Shown: positions 23,336-33,827 of the stretch, piece after piece
How positions within the stretch are numbered: the first letter of the stretch is position 1
How the letters are laid out: each line of letters begins with the position of its first letter
From: Lasiosphaeria ovina
Taxonomy: Eukaryota > Ascomycota > Sordariomycetes > Sordariales > Lasiosphaeriaceae
Assembly (NCBI GenBank): GCA_033439765.1
Contig: JAULSN010000001.1
Coordinates: 6,758,001-6,822,000, forward strand
Direction of reading: 5' to 3'
DNA length: 64,000 nucleotides
Program-made: the position numbers and the translations under genes
The notes under the pieces: model-generated
Told to the model about the DNA's origin: nothing
What the model saw: the letters and a program-made list of their open reading frames with translations, nothing else
The model's database searches: none

Positions 23336-23690
23336 CTAGCGGACTGCTAGTTTGGGCTCCTTCTTAGTCACCATCCACATACCCATGATGCCCACGGCTC
23401 CGATTGCTGCCCCGCCCGCCCACCTGTAAGACCCATGTCAGCGCTGATCAGAGTGGATTCAACCCCGAGCTGGCTTTCGGGAGGATGGCATACCAGTTGT
23501 AGGGGTTCTTTTGGGGTCCCGGGGGCTCTGAGCCATTTGGGCCGCCTAAGTTGTCGTTCTTGGTGGCGAAGTCGGGCGCATTTCCTTTGTCGTAGGTCAC
23601 GCTTCTCGTCAGGGGCAGCTGGGCGACTCTTGCGGGTGCCAGGGCGGTTCTAGTGGCCCGTAGGGCCGTGATGGTTCTGACTGCAGACAT
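23336..23690 (-). CDS. small mitochondrial single-pass membrane protein, unknown
   Basis: Two exons, 23690-23494 and 23423-23336 (94 aa); the 70-nt intron GTATGC...TTACAG splits a Trp codon. The N-terminus (MSAVRTITALRATRTALAPARV) is Arg/Ala/Thr-rich without acidic residues, a typical mitochondrial presequence. The middle is hydrophilic and Gly/Pro-rich. The last 28 residues form one hydrophobic helix with small residues (WAGGAAIGAVGIMGMWMV) and a basic end. The architecture fits a small inner-membrane or respiratory-chain accessory protein, but I do not recognise the family. Confidence 0.65.
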
Positions 23691-24784
23691 GATGTTGATG
23701 CGGAGTGTACTTTTGCGGGTAAAGCGAATCCGATGTTGCTGGGGTACAACGTTGAAATGTAGGGGTGTCCTGGTTGTTATTCACTGGTCTGGATCAAAAA
23801 CGGGATGACGCATGATGACGCAGGAGACCGACTCCACCGTGCAGCTAGGAACCGCACTGTAGACTTTAACTGCGAACGAACTTGTGCACGACTGCAGGCG
23901 GCGATTGTCAAACTCGAGGCCGGTCGAAATAAGACCTACGCTTAGAGTAACAAGTACGCAATTTCCCGAATCTATGGCTAGAGGAGTGAGAATCTTGTCT
24001 CACGGTCTGTCGAGCTGGCAGTGTCTTCAGTTTGGCCCTCAAGCACTTGGAGCGGACAGGGATGTGGGAAGTCCACCAATGACATCATTTCAAGATGTCA
24101 AAGCCGCTTTCTCGACCTAGGCGAGCTGTCATGAACGGCAAGTGCAAGGGCTGCGGAAAATTGAGGCAGGAACTAATTCTGCCTCCCCTGCCTCCGGCTT
24201 CACACGTTCCTGCCTCAGGTCGCCTCACTTTTCAACAAACCTCTCGTAATGAGTGTCTGCCTTCGACCGCCCTGCGAGCATCCTTCAATCACACTTTGGC
24301 ATCATAGTGCTGCCGCAGCTCTGTCTCCGGATGGGAAGCCTTCATTGGGCAATGGAGCTGGGCGTTGAACGCGCAATTGGGCGGTGCCGATAAGCTCGGA
24401 GCCCAATCCCAATGGTGATTGGCTTTGCCAAAATTGAGGCAGGAGACCTGCATGTCCGTCGCCCAATCGATGTCTGAAGCGCTGAGGCAGTCTTGCATGT
24501 GGCTGCATGGCTGCATGCCGATACCCTCCAACTCGAAAGAGGGGCGAGAAGGGCGCCTGACGTGCCGCTTCAGCAGCGGGCATGACATTATTTAGGTCTC
24601 GCCAATTCCACACTCTGGACACATTGTCGAGCAGAAGTCGATCACCACCACACACCATATCCACGTTCGGATCCCAGGCTCTGCGGGGTCTGGGGACGGC
24701 AACTTCAGGCTCTGTACGTTTGCTCCCCTTCTTTTGCCCAAGCAAAGCTGTGGCCTTGATCAAGTGCTGATTCCCCAATTGCAG
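23691..24784. other. intergenic/upstream region of the C2H2 gene
   Basis: No complete gene seen. A possible first exon (ATG 24582, GTACGT donor at 24714) does not join in phase to the next exon. The TTGAGGCAG and CCAAT cluster is described separately. Confidence 0.35.
24165..24475. promoter_or_regulatory. cluster of CCAAT boxes and repeated AAAATTGAGGCAGGA motifs
   Basis: AAAATTGAGGCAGGA occurs near 24159 and again near 24429. Between about 24345 and 24475 there are at least six CCAAT/ATTGG cores. The density suggests a regulatory region for the C2H2 gene, or a remnant of a duplicated element. Confidence 0.35.
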
Positions 24785-26061
24785 CTTCCATCCATCTCGA
24801 GGTGTGCCGGCGGGGGCACGCGGTGTCCTCGCCAGTCACCCCATTTCGAATCAATGGCCCAGTGATCAAGCGGTAGAGCTTACATTGCTGCCAATAGGGG
24901 CAACCCTCGGCACAGTATCTCAGTTTTCGGGGTTCTGTGATCCCGTGTCGGGTGTTTCCTGGATTGGCAGCGATGGAGTCTTTTCCAGTTTCGACCACTT
25001 TGGGTGTGAGGGAGTGGGCTGGGAGTTCCAAGGGCTTGAGACGCACGACAACCATTTCAATTCAAGCCCGAGGGATCAATCGAAGCCACTAGGACTTCTA
25101 CTCGGCCCCTCCCTCACATCGGCGGATGAACAGTTTCAACTCAATAACTTTCAACACTTTCACTCCCAGTGCGCCCAACGCTCTCACACGTGTTGGCACT
25201 GTGGTGGCCATTCTCAGCCACCAGTCGACAACCCGAGCGCACTTACACTACCACAACAAGCTACGGCCAACGATCTACTTGGCCGCTGGCCTTTTTCGCC
25301 TGTCCCAGATGCGACTTCGTTCATGGGAGCAGGCTCATATACTTCGACGCTCGGATTCAGCATCGAGGAGTCTTATCCGCAACTCGGTCCACCCAACGGC
25401 AATGCTGACTTCACCATACCACTCGGTTTGAGTCCAGAAGAGATCAGCATCTTCGACTTTTTGTTGGAAGATCCCGCTGGACAGCAACTGCACGCTGGTT
25501 TTGGGAGTGTGGGACTCGAGACAATGGGGCTCAGCACGCAAATAATATCACCAAAAGTCGACCTTGTGCTAAGCAACTCGTCAAGTTCAACGGCGTCGCC
25601 CAGTCATGATGGGTCTGCTATCCTCCCACCAGGGCCAGGCCGAGAGAGCAAGTTTAGGTGCTGTGGCCGCTCTTTCCAAGACAAAGCCGGACTCAGGTTA
25701 GTTATCTACGTCACGTTTCCATTTTCTATACATTTGGGCTCCCCCGCACCTTGACATGAATCTTGATCCTAACCCAGCTTTTGACAAACCTCACTTGCCA
25801 GTATGTGAACCTTGCTAACGCTATCGCAGCCGCCACAAGGATCGGTGCCACAACAAGCGATTTCCCTGTCCGCACGACAGATGCATGGCAAAGCCGTTTG
25901 GCACCCTCCAGGACCTGAACCGTCACTTGGAGACACGCATTCACAGAGGGAAGCAGCTCCAGTGCGACATTTGCGGAAGACATATCAGCGGGAGAAAGGA
26001 CAACCTGGTTCGGCATGTGAAGAAATGCCGTTCCAAATTAGAGCTTGTTAGGGCTAAGTAG
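24785..26061 (+). CDS. C2H2-type zinc-finger transcription factor (5' end unresolved)
   Basis: The main exon runs to 25696; a 133-nt intron (GTTAGT...CGCAG) leads to the last exon, 25830-26061. The frame is open from 24771 but has no ATG before 25323. Either a first exon lies upstream, with an acceptor at 24783-24784, or translation starts at MGAGSYTS. The middle is Ser/Pro/Gln-rich with acidic patches (SPEEISIFDFLLEDP), as in activation domains. Three tandem fingers end the protein: a degenerate one (FRCCGRSFQD...SRHKDRCH), FPCPHDRC...LNRHLETRIH, and LQCDICGRHIS...RHVKKC, the last ligand being Cys. It is probably a nuclear DNA-binding regulator; targets unknown. Confidence 0.68.
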
Positions 26062-26707
26062 CCCTGGCAGGTATTGTGCAGGTGGGGGCAACCACGGGCT
26101 TCACTGGGCTCTCCGACCACGAATACGTGTGAGCGTATTTACCGGGTAGGTTTGCATCGGTTGCCCCCCTCCCTGCCTCGACGAGAAGGAATGAGGTAAA
26201 CATTCCGCCATGTGTAAACCCCGAGCATGGCCTGTAACCTTCGCGCCCACGACTGCAGCGCAAAGGTATAGTGAGAACTTGTCGAGGAGATCAGGGTAAA
26301 CTGGCCAGATGCAGCCTACTCGATTACACGCGTTGGTCGAACGGGAGCCCTTGTATATATGAAGCTCGTTGGTTGCGTAGAGAGTTTATTTGGCCCTCTA
26401 CAATTTCCTTGGTCTTTGACTTACTTGTGCCAAAATGTGTGCCACGTGATAAACTGTGATCGTTTCAAAATGACTATAGACATGGTCTGTTTTCGCTTGA
26501 CATCTTCCAAGCTTGGCCTATAAATCTTACGTGGTATAGATTTCACCCTGTAGAATAAACTTACTGAAACTCTGTCGTTAGGCCAGCTTTGGCTGATGTG
26601 TAGATGTCCACACACATCGATTGTGCTCACCAAGACACAAATGAAAATTTAGTAACCTGGCGGCTTCAAGGGCTACATATGCTTCCTTCAGATATGCTTA
26701 ATTCTCG
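26062..26707. other. intergenic region
   Basis: No gene recognised between the C2H2 stop and the end of the interrupted zinc-binding gene. Confidence 0.4.
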
Positions 26708-27757
26708 TCATATTTCGTGGATTGTCCTGGGTTCATGGCGACGGCCGAGATACGCACAGCCCCCATCGTGTTCTCGTTGCAAACAGCACGTCCACCGGAG
26801 ACCCGATATACTACTGTTGGAATGACGCGCATGTCAGTCAAGGGAGCCTGCGGCTCTGCAACCCAGCCACGCAGTGGCTGTGGTGGCGCAGAGCAGGATA
26901 TATATATCGGCCTACGGCCGCCTGCTCAGGGCAACAAGATCTACAGAACACACAACGAATCCATCACTTGAACCACCAGCTTACAGCGCGCAGCGCACCC
27001 TGTCGATTCCAGTACCGATATCCTGGTGATTCCAACAACTCCATATCGCCTTGCTGATGCCCTCCCCGTTCCTGGTCATCATGGCCTCGAGCGGCTCTAA
27101 CTTTCCTTTATAATAGTGTATTAGTCTTGTATTAGTCATGAAGTGAAGTTGTACTTGTACCTGCGGGTGGTACAACAACTCCGCTGTATATTTCTAGAAT
27201 TACCTAGATAGCTAATAGCTATGATAAAACGCCGACTTACCTGGATGATATCTGCACAGAACCATGTCCCCCGTTTCCGAGGAGTTGATCGCATAGTAGA
27301 ACGGGACGTCGCAGCGCTTGCAGATCCGTACACTCCGTGACTCTGTCGCCGGCGGTGGACCCCTCCCGGTCTTCTCGCGCGCTAATAAGCTGCGGGAAGG
27401 AAGGCGACTTGTAGCGTTGTTGCTTTGAGCATGTTTTTACGTGGCAGCGGCTTTCGTTTTCGGCGACCGCAAGAACATGCGGCTGAGAAGAGATTTCCTT
27501 GCAGGAACTCGTGGCGGCGAGTACGGAGGCGGGCTGTCGTTCGCCCCAAGTCCGTGTACGGCGTTGTGGCTAGCCCCGTCCCTTGGCTGCAGTGGCCTTA
27601 GGTACTGGTCAAAGAGGTGGGCAATCATTATGAGGAAGTTGGTAATTGGAAAGCTAGTATTTGTGGCCTTTTTATCTGTGGGTGATTGACTTCGTGGAGG
27701 AATTTCAAGGTTTTCTTTCCACACCGCGTTCCTCTTAACGTTCGTGCAGAGCTTCAT
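26708..27757 (-). pseudogene. zinc-binding (CxxC...CRYHPG...WTCC) protein gene split by a solo LTR
   Basis: Minus-strand pieces: 27757-27441, 27389-27241, 27105-27038, then a copia LTR (27037-26815), then 26809-26708. Introns of 51 and 135 nt are in phase. If the LTR and one target duplication are ignored, the frame is continuous and ends in TGA at 26708-26710 (211 codons). Part before the LTR: CKRC, then CRYHPG; part after: RWTCC, GGC and a His. This C-C-C-H...C-C-C-H layout is a double zinc-binding module seen in fungal proteins and recalls CHORD-like CxYHPG/WxCC motifs. The LTR falls between the two halves, so this allele should encode only a truncated protein. The start could also be the internal ATG at about 27628. 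Confidence 0.62.
26815..27037 (-). mobile_element. solo copia LTR
   Basis: 223 bp beginning TGTTGGAAT and ending ATTCCAACA. It is closely similar to the LTR at 59941-60225, including the shared block ending GAATCCATCACTTGAACCACC. Flanks ACTAC (26810-26814) and ACTCC (27038-27042) are a 5-bp target duplication with one change. Orientation is not certain; the TG start is written on the plus strand. Confidence 0.85.
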
Positions 27758-27856
27758 ATTTGATGAAGCTTATATCCCCTTGAACAAAACTTTAACAAAG
27801 CTTCGTCCTAGTAAATAGATATATGGAGAGATGGATAACATGTGTAAGGTTAGACA

Positions 27857-28309
27857 TCAAATATACCGAAACATGTTCTCCCTCACCGAGCGCTTCATAG
27901 CGACAGGCTTGCCGTTCTCATACTCGACTCCTGAAGCGCCACCATCTCCTGACAGCCCGTCCATTTTAAGCCGTAGCTCCTCGTCCAGTTCAGCTTGCGA
28001 CTTCCTTTTCTGCGGAAGGGGCTCTTTTAAATTCTCTGGTTGGTCGTGCTTCTGCGTGTCGATGTAAATATAACGCGACTCGTGATTTCTGTGGGATTTA
28101 ATGCTTCTGGAAGTCATCTAGCTCGGGATGACACACACCTTTGTATCTTCGCCCTTTGAGGGCGGAGTTTGCAGGTTTCGGCTTGAGGAAGTCGAGAAGT
28201 ATCTCGCCGAAGCGGGCAATATCCGCCCCCGCTCAACCGCACAATTATGTCGTAAGCCATGGAAGAGGCATCTCGCCAATGGAGTCGTAAGGGATGTCGG
28301 CGAGGGCAT
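27857..28309 (-). CDS. small putative mitochondrial protein ending MKRSVRENMFRYI
   Basis: Two exons, 28309-28137 and 28088-27857 (134 aa). The 48-nt intron (GTGTGT...CCACAG) is in phase and is the shortest in the window. The N-terminus (PLARCLFHGLRHN..., then ARYFSTSSSRN) has the Arg/Ser character of a mitochondrial targeting sequence. The mature part is charged, with a predicted helix (KRKSQAELDEELRLKMDGL), a Gly-rich linker and a conserved-looking end. I believe similar short proteins exist in other Pezizomycotina but cannot name a function. Confidence 0.6.
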
Positions 28310-28642
28310 TGTTGGTAGCTTGTGCTGGGATACGTCCTTTCGAAACCTCCAACAAGAATCATTTTTTGAAGAAGACGGCGGAATCGCGAAACCTATTGCA
28401 AGTGTGCATGGCGGTGGAGTTGGGGTATGGTGATGTCATTTCCGTTTGGGGTAAATGATCGTCTAGCCAAGCCCCTATTATTCCCTTCAATGTCCTCCCC
28501 CTTCCCCTCCTTCTTTGGGATTCTTTTCCTTTTTCTCCACATCCTCTTGTCTCATTCCTTTTTTTCACTTCCTCCCTACAATTCCCTCCCCTCCCCTATC
28601 CTCTTCTTCGTCTTCGTCTTCATCTTCGTCCCCCCCCCTCCC

Positions 28643-28645
<3 letters not shown>

Positions 28646-28703
<58 letters not shown>
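28646..28703 (+). repeat. (TC)n microsatellite
   Basis: About 29 uninterrupted TC units. Confidence 0.95.
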
Positions 28704-28705
<2 letters not shown>

Positions 28706-29420
28706 CATTCAGAGGTATCTCTTCCTTTCTCGATATATCCATCAATCTCATAGTCCTTACAACCTTCCTCCCCTAGGTGGTTTGTTTATCTCCTTTTCCT
28801 TTGTTTCCCATTTTCGGATCGCCTTTCTTTTCTTTTCTTCTTTTTGTCTTTTTGCTTTTTATTTCCTCTTTGTTCTCCCTTCTCATTTCCTTTTTCATTC
28901 CCTTTTTCATTTTATTTTCCTTCCCCGAACCCCAGGCTTAATAGCCTCGGCTACCTACTCTTGGCCCTACCCACCGTCGTCTGCCCTAGACGCACGGTAT
29001 GCCCCCCAACAGCAAACATAGCACCGCCCCAAGCCGAGTTGGTTCAACCTCTCCACTCGCTTTTCTTGCTCCCTGAGCTCCAAAGGCACGCAATGCTGCC
29101 GCCTGCGACCAGCATGTGGCTCAAATCCATATCCACGTTATCGACATCCATCCTCCCTGAATGGTGCGCGAGTAAACCACATAGACTCTATGGCCACAAT
29201 CCTCCCGCTGGGCGTAACGAGTGGCGATATGATGTGCCATACGGAGATGAAGATAGCCGCAACATCTTGCCCCGAATACCCATAGGCCTTTTTTCTTCTT
29301 TCCTTAGCCATTCCTATTTCTTCATTTCTTTTCTTTGTTTTTTATTTCCTTATTTTCATTCTCATTTGTCTTTTGGCTTTTGACCTGTCCTTTTGACTTT
29401 CCCTTTTGGCTTCTCCTTTC

Positions 29421-29493
29421 TGCTTTTTGCTTTTTGCTTTTTGCTTTTTGCTTTTTGCTTTTTGCTTTTTGCTTTTTGCTTTTTGCTTTTTTG
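29421..29493 (+). repeat. (CTTTTTG)n heptanucleotide microsatellite
   Basis: About ten tandem copies of the 7-bp unit. The unit length shifts frame each copy, which argues against coding use. Confidence 0.9.
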
Positions 29494-29699
29494 CCTTGGA
29501 GGTATTGGGAGGGCTGGGATCTTTTTGCCTCTTTTCCTCTCCCTCTTAACCCTTCCCCGGGTTTTATTTGCTTTCCCACACATATCCCTTTCTCCATCAA
29601 CCTCAACCCATCCTATCCTTCCTTTGTCCTTCTTTCTTTTCTTATTTTTTTTCTCCATAGGAGACGGGCGTTGGATTTCCCCCTTTCAGCCTCGCCAGC

Positions 29700-29934
29700 T
29701 CAGAGGCCCAGCACCTCCGCTTGATGAATGCCACCGTACGCCATGACTGTGATGATCGTCTCTTGGGTGCAGTAGTTGAAGATTGCCTGGATGTCATTCT
29801 CATAGACATCGGTGGTGACGGGTAAGGTCGTGTGAGGCTCGTGAATGTAGAGAACCAGTATGACGGAGAGCATCTCGATCGTCTGAGTGTCATGGTATCG
29901 GAACGAGATAGACGAGCTCTCAGAGGATGATGAT
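29700..29934 (-). pseudogene. isolated coding-like exon fragment, unknown
   Basis: An open minus-strand stretch with a natural amino-acid mix (FRYHDTQTIEMLSVILVLYI ... VYENDIQAIFNY). It is preceded by a TTTAAG that could be an acceptor and ends at a TGA (29700-29702). No partner exon was found. It may be a last exon or a relic. Confidence 0.3.
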
Positions 29935-30832
29935 AATACTTAAATAGCCTCATTCATGTAATCCCCAGTGGACAGTGGTATCTTGGACAGTCACTGTGCC
30001 CTCCCCAGTAGAATCATCGTGGAGAAAGCAGGTATGGCTTTGGCTATCCCCTGGTTTGTAGATTTCCCAGGGTTGCTGCTTCGGGCTTGGCGGTGGTGGG
30101 TTTTAGGGGCTGTTGCTTTTTTGGGAAGCGTCGACGGTTTCGAGATGACCTTGACAGCCCCAAAGCTTTAGCCAAACTGGGGGAAAGATTGAGCGGTAGA
30201 GTGGCCGGGTGCGTTTGTGAGGCTGGGTCGTTTGGAGGCATATTTTCAAGTTGGGCGCGCCTTTGACTTTTGCTTGACGACAAGGGTCGTATAAAGCTTG
30301 CATGTTGAAATAGACCAGGCTTGGTCTTTGGCGGTTGGTGGGGATGATCTTGAGCCCTGTCGTTCTGGGGAGGCACGAACGGCGGCTCTGAATAGACTCG
30401 GCGACATGATATATGTTAGTCCACAGAGTCAGGTTGAAGTCAGGTTGATAACTTCAAACCCGTGGGCATCATTGGGCTACTCGGTTGGATAATGGGGTGC
30501 GGTCGAGTGGCTACCAGTAATTATTCAGGATCTCGTTGCGAACGGGAGGAGTATTCGCTGAAAGTGCCAGGATTATTTGGCGAGGCCGGGCCGAGAGTTC
30601 GTGGCTGGCCGATATATATTGCACGGCAATCTCCAGGATTAGAGCCGGAATCATCTTTTTAATGGTTGCAGGCGATATTCGATCTGCTGTCTCTTTCGAG
30701 AAGTGGTACAATAATGATGAAGGTCGTCGATGTCATATTCGTGACAGGTTCAGCCATGAGAGGAATAGCTGTTAGGTAATCGTGAGACGTCGTGCGCCGA
30801 GTGTTTTGAGCAATCAGGTTTAGGTCAGGCGC
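29935..30832. other. intergenic region
   Basis: No gene recognised. Minus-strand frames around 30044-30376 are Pro/Lys-rich without a domain. Confidence 0.35.
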
Positions 30833-31130
30833 GGTGGCTCTATGGCTTCGAATGCAGAACTCTGTTTTATGTTCGAATTCTGATACGGATAGTAACCGGG
30901 TCTGGTCATACATGGTGGCTCTGTGGTTTCGATTGCGGAGTTCTGTTTTATCTTCGAATTCTGATATTTGAGTAGTCAGGTCCAGGTCAGGCGCAGTGGC
31001 TCTGTGGTTTCGATTGCCGAATTCTGTTTTATCTTCGAATTCTGGTATTTGAGTAATCAGGTCTGGGCGAGGCGCGGTGGCTCTGTGGTTTTAATTGCAG
31101 AACTCTATTTTATGTTCGAATTCTGGCACC
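30833..31130 (+). repeat. ~81-bp tandem repeat, about four copies
   Basis: Units start near 30833, 30914, 30995 and 31076. Each carries GTGGCTCTGTGGTTT and TTCGAATTCTG. Copies differ at scattered positions. Confidence 0.75.
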
Positions 31131-31589
31131 GAGTCCTCTGAGGATTGAGCGCTTTTATGTCTCGCGTGAATTGGTTGCGGAAGTTGTTTAATGCCTTCCA
31201 TTCGAGAGCAATTTCAACAGGTTTCTCTTTAATAAGTGGTCGACCGTGGCCGTAACTATATGGTTGTTTTGGTTTGGAGGCGGGCAAATGCTAGGTCGGT
31301 ATTAGGTTCGTCATGATGGCAATGAAGTGGAGGATGAAGCAAAGAGGCAACCAACAGGCAGCTTGTAGATTATTAGCTTTGGTGGTCCGAAGTGCTTCGA
31401 GATTTTGGAGGTAGGTCTTCGAGACAATCAACAGGTTTTGCCGGCCGGCGGTCGATGATGGTAAAGTAACAGCTTCGAAAAAAATCAGGGTTGGAACTGA
31501 AACCCGTGACGGCAAGCTTGACAGGGAGAGAGATAGCCTGTAAAAGTGCAACGAGCTTTTCGTTAAAAGTTGGTGCCTCTACAAGGTGT
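31131..31589. other. transition between two repeat regions
   Basis: Degenerate sequence with GACAGGGAGAGAGATAG-type segments that recur near 31690. No gene recognised. Confidence 0.35.
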
Positions 31590-33071
31590 GCGTCCTTGGA
31601 GGCCTTGTGGAAACAACAGCTAACTTCGAGTAAGAGCCTAAGAGAGTGAGGGCGAAACAGTCTTGAAAATAATGACAGCAGGCATCGTTGACAGGGAGAG
31701 AGAGAGACCTGTAAGATTTCAACGAGCCTTTTGTCAAGAGGCCTGGCGTCTCATCAAGGGGGGCGTCCTTGAAGAGCCTGGCAGTAGAGCTGCGAACTTC
31801 GAGTGAGAAAGTCCTGGAGTTTGGAGGATATCGAGCGTTGTGCATGAGAGCTTTGAACGCGTCGAGATTTGCAAATGAGGGATTGGCGATGCAAGACCGA
31901 GTCTTATAGAATGGATAAGCCGCCAAGACCAACCAGCCCGAGAGTGTCCCCAGACGTAGAATCCCCGGAGCTTGAATTAGAGCCAGTGACTGCTGGAGTA
32001 TCTCTGTCAAGAGTATTGTCATGCCGACTGGTGGAGCGATAATTCGGAGAGTGTGGTAAAAAGAGTCTTTGCTCTTTGCCATATATATGGAGGAATATGG
32101 CAACCCGTTGCAGCGAGAGCTTTGCAGTGGGAGCCTGGTGTATCTGACGACTTGATTCTTCCAGAGGGCGGCTGGAGTCGGTCAGGCACCTGCAACGGGA
32201 GCGTGGTGGTTATAGCGTGGCTGAAGACGAACTTCACGACGGTCGGGAGTCTTGAAAATGCCGTGAACTGTGGGGTGGTATTTCTTTTGGGTGCAATTCT
32301 TCTCGTGAAGGTATTGATCTTTCCAAAGACATGCGGCAACTCGTGTAGGTGTACTGAGCGCCTGGTAAATCGTGACAGACAGCTTTCTGCGGCGAGATCT
32401 GATGGTATCGTTGTCGCCACACTCCACGAACAGAACTGGTGGAACAGACAGGCGCCTAATACGAGATCTCATTGTAGGAGCAACCTTCCTGCAGCGAGTC
32501 TTGGTACTGGAGATGACGAAATCCTTGCGACAAAACCCTGCGGATGTAAAACGGGGAGCTGCTTGAAACGAGAGCCTAGTACTCGTAACAGCTGGCTTTC
32601 TGCGGCGAGGTTGGCTCATGTAAAGAGGCAAGGGTATGCGCTCCAGGGCGAAGGCTCCAGAACAGGCAGGCGCGAATCGAGACCCATCGTAAAGCAACCT
32701 TCCTGCGGCGAGTCCTGATACTGGTGATGCCGAACCCCTTTGCGACGAAAGCCTTGTAGAAAGAAACCGCGAGCTGCTTGAAACGAGAGCCTGTCGTAAC
32801 AGCTAGCTTCCGGCGGCGAGATCGTGCTCGTGAAAACGGTCAGGTTCTTGCAGCGAGATCCTGCTACAACAAGACGTCGACCTTCTAGCGACGAGACCTG
32901 ATGCTAAATCGAAGCGGCGGGATCTGTGCATCGACAACCTGGTATACCGGAACAGCTGGATCCTTTCGGCGAGACCTGATAAACCGAAACAGCGGGATCC
33001 ATATATCGACAAACCTAGAATAGCGTAACAACTGAATCCTTCCGACGAGACCTGATACATCGAAACATCGG
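31590..33071. repeat. degenerate tandem array (~45-60 bp units)
   Basis: Recurring motifs such as GGCGAGACCTG, GCAACGAGAGCCTGGTAAA and CTTTCGGCGAG appear every 45-60 bp with strong divergence. They merge into the better-conserved array that follows. Open frames here reflect the repeat, not a recognisable protein. Confidence 0.55.
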
Positions 33072-33560
33072 GAATGCTTGCAACGAGAGGCTGGTAAAAT
33101 GTCGTAGTAAATGAATCCTTGAATCTTTCCGGCGAGACCTGATAAACCGAAAATGGCGGGATCCTTACATCGATAGCCTGGTATACCGTAAAAGCTGAAT
33201 CCTTCCGACGAGACCTGATATATCGAAACGGCGGGAATGCTTGTAACGAGAGGCTGGTAAAATGTCGTAGCAACTGAATCCTTGAATCTTTCCGGCGAGA
33301 CCTGATAAACCGAAAATGGCGGGATCCTTATATCGACAGCCTGGTATACCGTAAAAGCTGAACCCTTCCGACAGACCTGATATATCGAAACGGCGGGAAT
33401 GCTTGCAACGAGAGGCTAGCAAAATGTCGTAGCAACTGAATCCTTGAATCTTTCCGGCGAGACCTGATAAACCGAAATGGCGGGATCCTTGCATCGACAA
33501 CCTTGCAAATCGTAATAGCTGAACCCTTCCGACGAGACCTGGTGAATCGAAACGGCGGTC
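33072..33560 (+). repeat. higher-order tandem repeat, three ~163-bp copies
   Basis: Copies at about 33072-33235, 33236-33397 and 33398-33558. Each is made of about three ~54-bp sub-units that share GGCGAGACCTGATAAA-like cores. Copies are roughly 90 percent alike by eye. The minus strand is open across most of the array, in the direction of the RNase H gene. Confidence 0.8.
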
Positions 33561-33710
33561 ATGCTTGCAACGAGACCTGGTAAATCGAGACGAGACAGCG
33601 TCGGCGGCTGGCGCTTGCTCTAGCGAGAACCTGGTAAAAACTCGCGGCGAGCTTCCCTTCAGCGGCGATAAATCCGTCGCGATATACGTGGTGCACCCAC
33701 GGGTTGTGGC

Positions 33711-33785
33711 GTTTTCCTTCGCCTCGTGGGTTTGGTCGTTTTCCTTCGCCTCGTGGGTTGTGTCGTTTTCCTTCGCCCGTTTGTA
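33711..33785 (+). repeat. 27-bp tandem repeat (TTTTCCTTCGCCTCGTGGG)
   Basis: Three tandem units of about 27 bp just past the end of the RNase H gene. On the minus strand a frame reads TRRRKTTQP repeats. Confidence 0.75.
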
Positions 33786-33827
33786 CTTGATTCAGGTTCC
33801 GCTGGGTTCCTAACGTTTTCCTTCGTG

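Larger units (their letters stand above)
28310..29699. other. T/C-rich low-complexity region
   Basis: About 1.2 kb in which the plus strand is strongly pyrimidine-rich. Frames through it give Phe/Leu/Ser runs and are not believable proteins. It contains the two microsatellites listed next. Confidence 0.6.

Noticed and set aside
24853..24890. tRNA-like D-arm sequence (CAGTGATCAAGCGGTAGAGC)
   Set aside because: No matching anticodon, T arm or acceptor stem follows; it lies within the C2H2 reading frame.
28427..29724. Long plus-strand frames rich in Phe, Leu and Ser
   Set aside because: They are translations of TC and CTTTTTG microsatellites.
33165..33500. Repeat-encoded minus-strand protein
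   Set aside because: The frame follows the tandem unit and shifts between copies; coding use cannot be supported.
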